From Candidatus Sulfotelmatobacter sp. (GTDB lineage Bacteria; Acidobacteriota; Terriglobia; Terriglobales; Acidobacteriaceae): 9,087 nt of DNA. Of this stretch, positions 6,070 to 9,087 are shown piece by piece. Location of the stretch: NCBI GenBank assembly GCA_030049565.1, contig JASIKQ010000155.1, forward strand, positions 1-9,087. Direction: 5' to 3'. The translations under genes and the position numbers were made by a program. The notes beneath the pieces are model-generated. The model saw only the letters and a list, made by a program, of their open reading frames with translations. It did not search any database and was not told the DNA's origin. Every line of letters begins with the position of its first letter. Positions within the stretch are counted from its first letter, which is position 1.

Positions 6070-7605
6070 TTATAACTTCTCGCCTGCACGCGCACGCCTG
6101 CGATTGGTCAGTTTGCGTGCATCAGCCGCAGTGACAGTATGCAGCCGCATGAAGTTCGTGGAACCCGAAGCCTGTCGCGTGCCGGCAACCACCCCAAGCA
6201 CGTCGCCGGACTTAAGCCGCCCACAGCAGAGCAATTCTTCCTCGGCCACATTGACCATGTGCTCGGCAGAAAGCGCCTGCGCGCATTTCATGGGATGCAC
6301 GCCCCAGTACAAATTCGTCCGTTGCGCCACCCTCGGAACGTGAGTAAATGCGTAAATAGCTGCATGGGGCCGATATTTGGAAATCATGCGAGCCGTATTG
6401 CCGGTTTCGGTGAAAACTGCGATCGCACCCATGGGCAAGTCCTCGGCGGCGTGCGCAATCGACTCGCAAATCGTTTCAGCAATCGAGAGTGCATGCCGGT
6501 CACGGCGCCGGCGCTGCGTAAATTCCGTCATGTTGTCCTCAGCTTCCACCACAATCCGCGCCATCATGGCCACAGCCTCGCGAGGATACCGTCCGGTGGC
6601 AGTCTCCGCCGAGAGCATCACGGCATCGCTGCCATCGAAAATCGCATTTGCCACGTCACTGGCTTCCGCCCGCGTGGGGCGCGGGTTTTCGATCATCGAT
6701 TCCAGCATCTGCGTCGCCGTGATTACCGGCTTGCGCCACTGCGCGGCGCGATGGATAACATGTTTTTGAATGACCGGGATTTTCTCCGGCGCCATTTCCA
6801 CTCCCAAGTCGCCGCGCGCCACCATGACGCCATCGGCCGCTTGCAGAATTTCTTCGAGGTGATCGATGGCCTGCGGCTTCTCCAGCTTCGCAATCAATGG
6901 AGTGTCCCCGCCGTGACTCGCCACGATCTCCCTCACCATGTTCACGTCCGCCGCCGAACGCACGAACGAAAGCGCAATTGCGTCCACGCCGTGTACCAGA
7001 CCGAACTCGAGGTCTTTGCGATCTTTTTCGGTGAGAGCGGGAATCGACAAAGCGGTTCCCGGCAGATTGATCCCCTGATGCTCGCCCAGCATTCCCCCAT
7101 TCAAAACGTGACTGATGACGTCTTTGCCGCGAATGCTCTGTACGCGAAGTTCGATGAGCCCGTCGCGCAGCAGAATGCGAGCGCCAGGGGAAACTTCTCG
7201 CGCGAGATCGGGAAAGGTGGTGGAAATTTGCTGGGGCGTGCCAGCGACATCACGCGGGGTGATGACTACCGGTGATCCAGTTTTTAGCTCGATGGGTTGG
7301 TGCCGTTCCAGGCGTCCCGTGCGGATTTTCGGGCCTTGCAGGTCTTGCAGAATGCAGATAGTGCGATTGTCTTTTTCCGCAGCGCGGCGCAGGCGCTCGA
7401 TGTTGCGCGCGTGCTCTTCGTGGGTGCCGTGAGAAAAATTCAGCCGGGCAACGTCCATCCCTAGCCGAAGCAGATCGAGCATGGCGGCTGCGGAGTGGCA
7501 GGCAGGACCGATGGTACAAATGATTTTTGCGCGGCGAATAATAGAAACAGAATTAGCGGCCGCGCTTTTTCGTGGTCCTCTCAAGAGCATCCCGGACGCG
7601 CCCAC
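6070..7605 (-). CDS. pyk: Pyruvate kinase
   Basis: The enzyme transfers phosphate from phosphoenolpyruvate to ADP in the last step of glycolysis, in the cytosol. All catalytic landmarks are present in 511 residues: CTIGPA (30-35), R54/N56/S58 in RLNFSHG, D88 in the LQDLQGPKIRTG segment, the lid domain at about 95-185, K240 and E242 in IAKLEK, metal ligand D266 in ARGDLG, T298 in ITATQMLESM, and the nucleotide-side motif SDAVMLSAETA (326-336). The C-terminal domain (about 370-495) is full size. L89, Q90 and K93 follow the pattern of K+-independent pyruvate kinases. The longest start is GTG at 7605, 2 nt after the yihY stop. ATG at 7590 is an alternative, and family members commonly begin nearer residue 22, so the first 20 residues are uncertain. 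No strong ribosome site is seen, so translational coupling to yihY is likely. Confidence 0.95.
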   Translation of the reverse strand: MGASGMLLRGPRKSAAANSVSIIRRAKIICTIGPACHSAAAMLDLLRLGMDVARLNFSHGTHEEHARNIERLRRAAEKDNRTICILQDLQGPKIRTGRLERHQPIELKTGSPVVITPRDVAGTPQQISTTFPDLAREVSPGARILLRDGLIELRVQSIRGKDVISHVLNGGMLGEHQGINLPGTALSIPALTEKDRKDLEFGLVHGVDAIALSFVRSAADVNMVREIVASHGGDTPLIAKLEKPQAIDHLEEILQAADGVMVARGDLGVEMAPEKIPVIQKHVIHRAAQWRKPVITATQMLESMIENPRPTRAEASDVANAIFDGSDAVMLSAETATGRYPREAVAMMARIVVEAEDNMTEFTQRRRRDRHALSIAETICESIAHAAEDLPMGAIAVFTETGNTARMISKYRPHAAIYAFTHVPRVAQRTNLYWGVHPMKCAQALSAEHMVNVAEEELLCCGRLKSGDVLGVVAGTRQASGSTNFMRLHTVTAADARKLTNRRRARAGEKL

Positions 7606-7607
7606 GC

Positions 7608-8573
7608 CTAGCGCACCAAAGCCTTAGGAGGGCTCACCGCGGTCAATTCTTTTCCCAGCATCGCCCGCGGGAAAAGCATGGCGTTCATTTCAGCTCCGAT
7701 AAGAATGACAAGCGAGATCATGTACATCCAGACCAGCAGCGCAATCGCCGCCCCGAGCGACCCATAAATAATGCTGTAATCGGCATAGTGCTTCAGGTAC
7801 CAGCCAAACAGCAAAGTTGCGGAGAACCACAAGCCGGTCGCCAAACTTGCGCCCGGCAGCACGCTGTGCCACGGCTGGGTGCGTGGAACGGCATTGTGAT
7901 AGATGAGCGCGATCACTGCAATGCTGGTGAGAATGGCGATGATCCAGCGAATTACGGCCCACAAAAGCAGAATGTAGGGGCTGAATTCCCGGTCGGTATA
8001 AAACAGAATGTCAGCCTCGATCTTGCTGCCGAAGGCGACCAGCAAAGTCGCGAAGGTCATGGGAAGCAGGGCAAAAATCACCAGGCCAAAGGCAATCATG
8101 CGTTCCTTGACTAATCCCCAGATTTTCGGCAGCTCGTAACAGCGCCGAAAGCCCTCCATCCACGAAACCATTACGCCAGAAGCCGTCCACAGAGTAATCA
8201 GGCAAGCAATGACCAGCATTCCGAAAGGCCGCTGCGCTGCGCCCCGAAGAAAGGAAAGAGCAGTGTTGGCCCCGGTGGGCAAAATTCGCGATAGGGCATA
8301 GGTGATCTCGCGCATGAACGGCGCCCCCTTGCGCCAGGTCGCCAGCACCGAGCCCACAATCAGCAGGGAAGGGAAGAAGGTAAGAATAGAAGAATACGCC
8401 GACGCCTTCGCGATGGAGAACGCGTCGTGCTGAAAAGCACGCCAAACCGCCAGCCGGAAAAGACGCAGAAAACGCAGCATCGCTCGCTTTAGCTTAGGGC
8501 GTGAAGAAGCGGCTTGCAATGTGGCAACCGCTACAGGTGCCTCGGTCGGCAATTGTTTGGGGTTGGCAGACAT
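7608..8573 (-). CDS. YihY/BrkB-family inner membrane protein
   Basis: The protein has 321 residues with about six membrane segments (near 55-77, 116-137, 158-184, 198-224, 240-260, 270-295). The family hallmarks are present: the segment before and within the first helix (AKASAYSSILTFFPSLL, 55-71), HNAVP (226-230), and YGSLGAAIALLVWMY (270-284) followed by IGAEMNA (292-298). The family was once called ribonuclease BN; that assignment was mistaken, and its real function (transport or envelope-related) is unsettled. About 40 N-terminal residues are basic and cytosolic. ATG at 8573 has no clear ribosome site. An internal ATG at 8480 is possible but would remove only the poorly conserved N-terminus. 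The stop is 2 nt before the pyruvate kinase GTG, which indicates one operon. Confidence 0.87.
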   Translation of the reverse strand: MSANPKQLPTEAPVAVATLQAASSRPKLKRAMLRFLRLFRLAVWRAFQHDAFSIAKASAYSSILTFFPSLLIVGSVLATWRKGAPFMREITYALSRILPTGANTALSFLRGAAQRPFGMLVIACLITLWTASGVMVSWMEGFRRCYELPKIWGLVKERMIAFGLVIFALLPMTFATLLVAFGSKIEADILFYTDREFSPYILLLWAVIRWIIAILTSIAVIALIYHNAVPRTQPWHSVLPGASLATGLWFSATLLFGWYLKHYADYSIIYGSLGAAIALLVWMYMISLVILIGAEMNAMLFPRAMLGKELTAVSPPKALVR

Positions 8574-8586
8574 TTGGTTACGTTGT

Positions 8587-8645
8587 TGTCATCTTGAGCG
8601 GAGTTGCCATTCGCGAAGCGAACGGCAACGAAGTCGAAAGATCCC
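8587..8645. repeat. Long imperfect palindrome (REP-like) between rpoC and yihY
   Basis: A core hairpin has arms GTTGCC-A-TTCGC (8603-8614) and GCGAA-C-GGCAAC (8618-8629) around a GAA loop. It pairs 11 of 12 positions, with one A/C mismatch. Outside it ATCTT (8591-8595) pairs with AAGAT (8638-8642), so an extended imperfect stem can form over about 52 nt. The flanks TCATCTTGAGCGGAG and CGAAGTCGAAAGATCC resemble a short repeat type I recall as common in Acidobacteriota intergenic DNA. It lies upstream of yihY and downstream of the rpoC terminator. Copy number is not testable in one window. Confidence 0.55.
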
Positions 8646-8697
8646 TACATTTGCTGCTGCACCCGGTGAACGCTGTGCCTGCTGGGACACCCGATGC

Positions 8698-8723
8698 AAA
8701 AATAGGGGCGACACAGTCGCCCC
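8698..8723 (-). terminator. Rho-independent terminator of rpoC
   Basis: GGGGCGAC (8705-8712) and GTCGCCCC (8716-8723) form a perfect 8-bp stem with a 3-nt loop. In the direction of rpoC transcription the stem is followed directly by TATTTTTGC. It starts about 20 nt after the rpoC stop. On the other strand TTATTTT also follows the stem, after a short gap, so weak bidirectional action is possible. Confidence 0.75.
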
Positions 8724-8743
8724 CACAGTTATTTTGGCGCGCC

Positions 8744-9087
<344 letters not shown>

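Noticed and set aside
6139..7275. A 378-codon open frame on the plus strand, opposite pyruvate kinase
   Set aside because: It lies wholly antisense to a conserved gene with all catalytic motifs. Its translation is rich in His and Arg, has no recognisable motif, and is the usual by-product of GC-rich third positions.

Overview
The window looks like an ordinary chromosomal segment of a GC-rich bacterium, most likely an Acidobacteriota (Terriglobia/Koribacter-like) species. The assignment is an inference. It rests on a LysW amino-group carrier protein, a membrane-embedded spermidine-synthase-like protein, the style of the RpoC C-terminus, and intergenic hairpin repeats of the GAGCG...GGATC type. 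No rRNA, tRNA, CRISPR array, transposase, integrase or phage gene was seen. Gene density is high and every gene but the two at the edges is complete.

Layout. (1) Left edge to about 332: lysW (minus strand, its last few codons off the left edge) and a roughly 170-bp divergent intergenic region. That region holds a candidate lysW promoter and a GC-rich hairpin ahead of the plus-strand genes. (2) 333-4899, plus strand: three tightly packed genes that probably form one operon of envelope proteins. These are a polytopic membrane protein with an embedded SpeE-like domain, a secreted M28 zinc metallopeptidase with an FN3-like tail, and a rhomboid intramembrane protease. (3) 4900-4980: a short convergent gap with a degenerate palindromic repeat. 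(4) 4981-8573, minus strand, transcribed right to left: yihY/brkB-family membrane protein, pyruvate kinase and an ABM-fold small protein, with gaps of 2 and 9 nt. A KANL3/TEX30-like alpha/beta hydrolase follows after 97 nt. (5) 8574-9087: the intergenic region after rpoC, with a long imperfect hairpin and a clean rho-independent terminator, then the 3' end of rpoC (minus strand, N-terminus off the right edge).

How the genes work together. The plus-strand trio is united by location, membrane or periplasm, rather than by a recognised pathway; a joint role is a hypothesis only. In the minus-strand group, pyruvate kinase is the only clear metabolic enzyme (the last ATP-yielding step of glycolysis). 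Its start is coupled to the end of yihY. lysW and rpoC belong to units that continue beyond the window.

Novelty. I found no convincing undescribed system. The points most worth a second look are the altered DxxD catalytic motif in the membrane SpeE-like protein, the mixed monovalent-cation signature in pyruvate kinase, the palindromic repeat elements, and the leader hairpin with its repeated octamer between lysW and the plus-strand operon.
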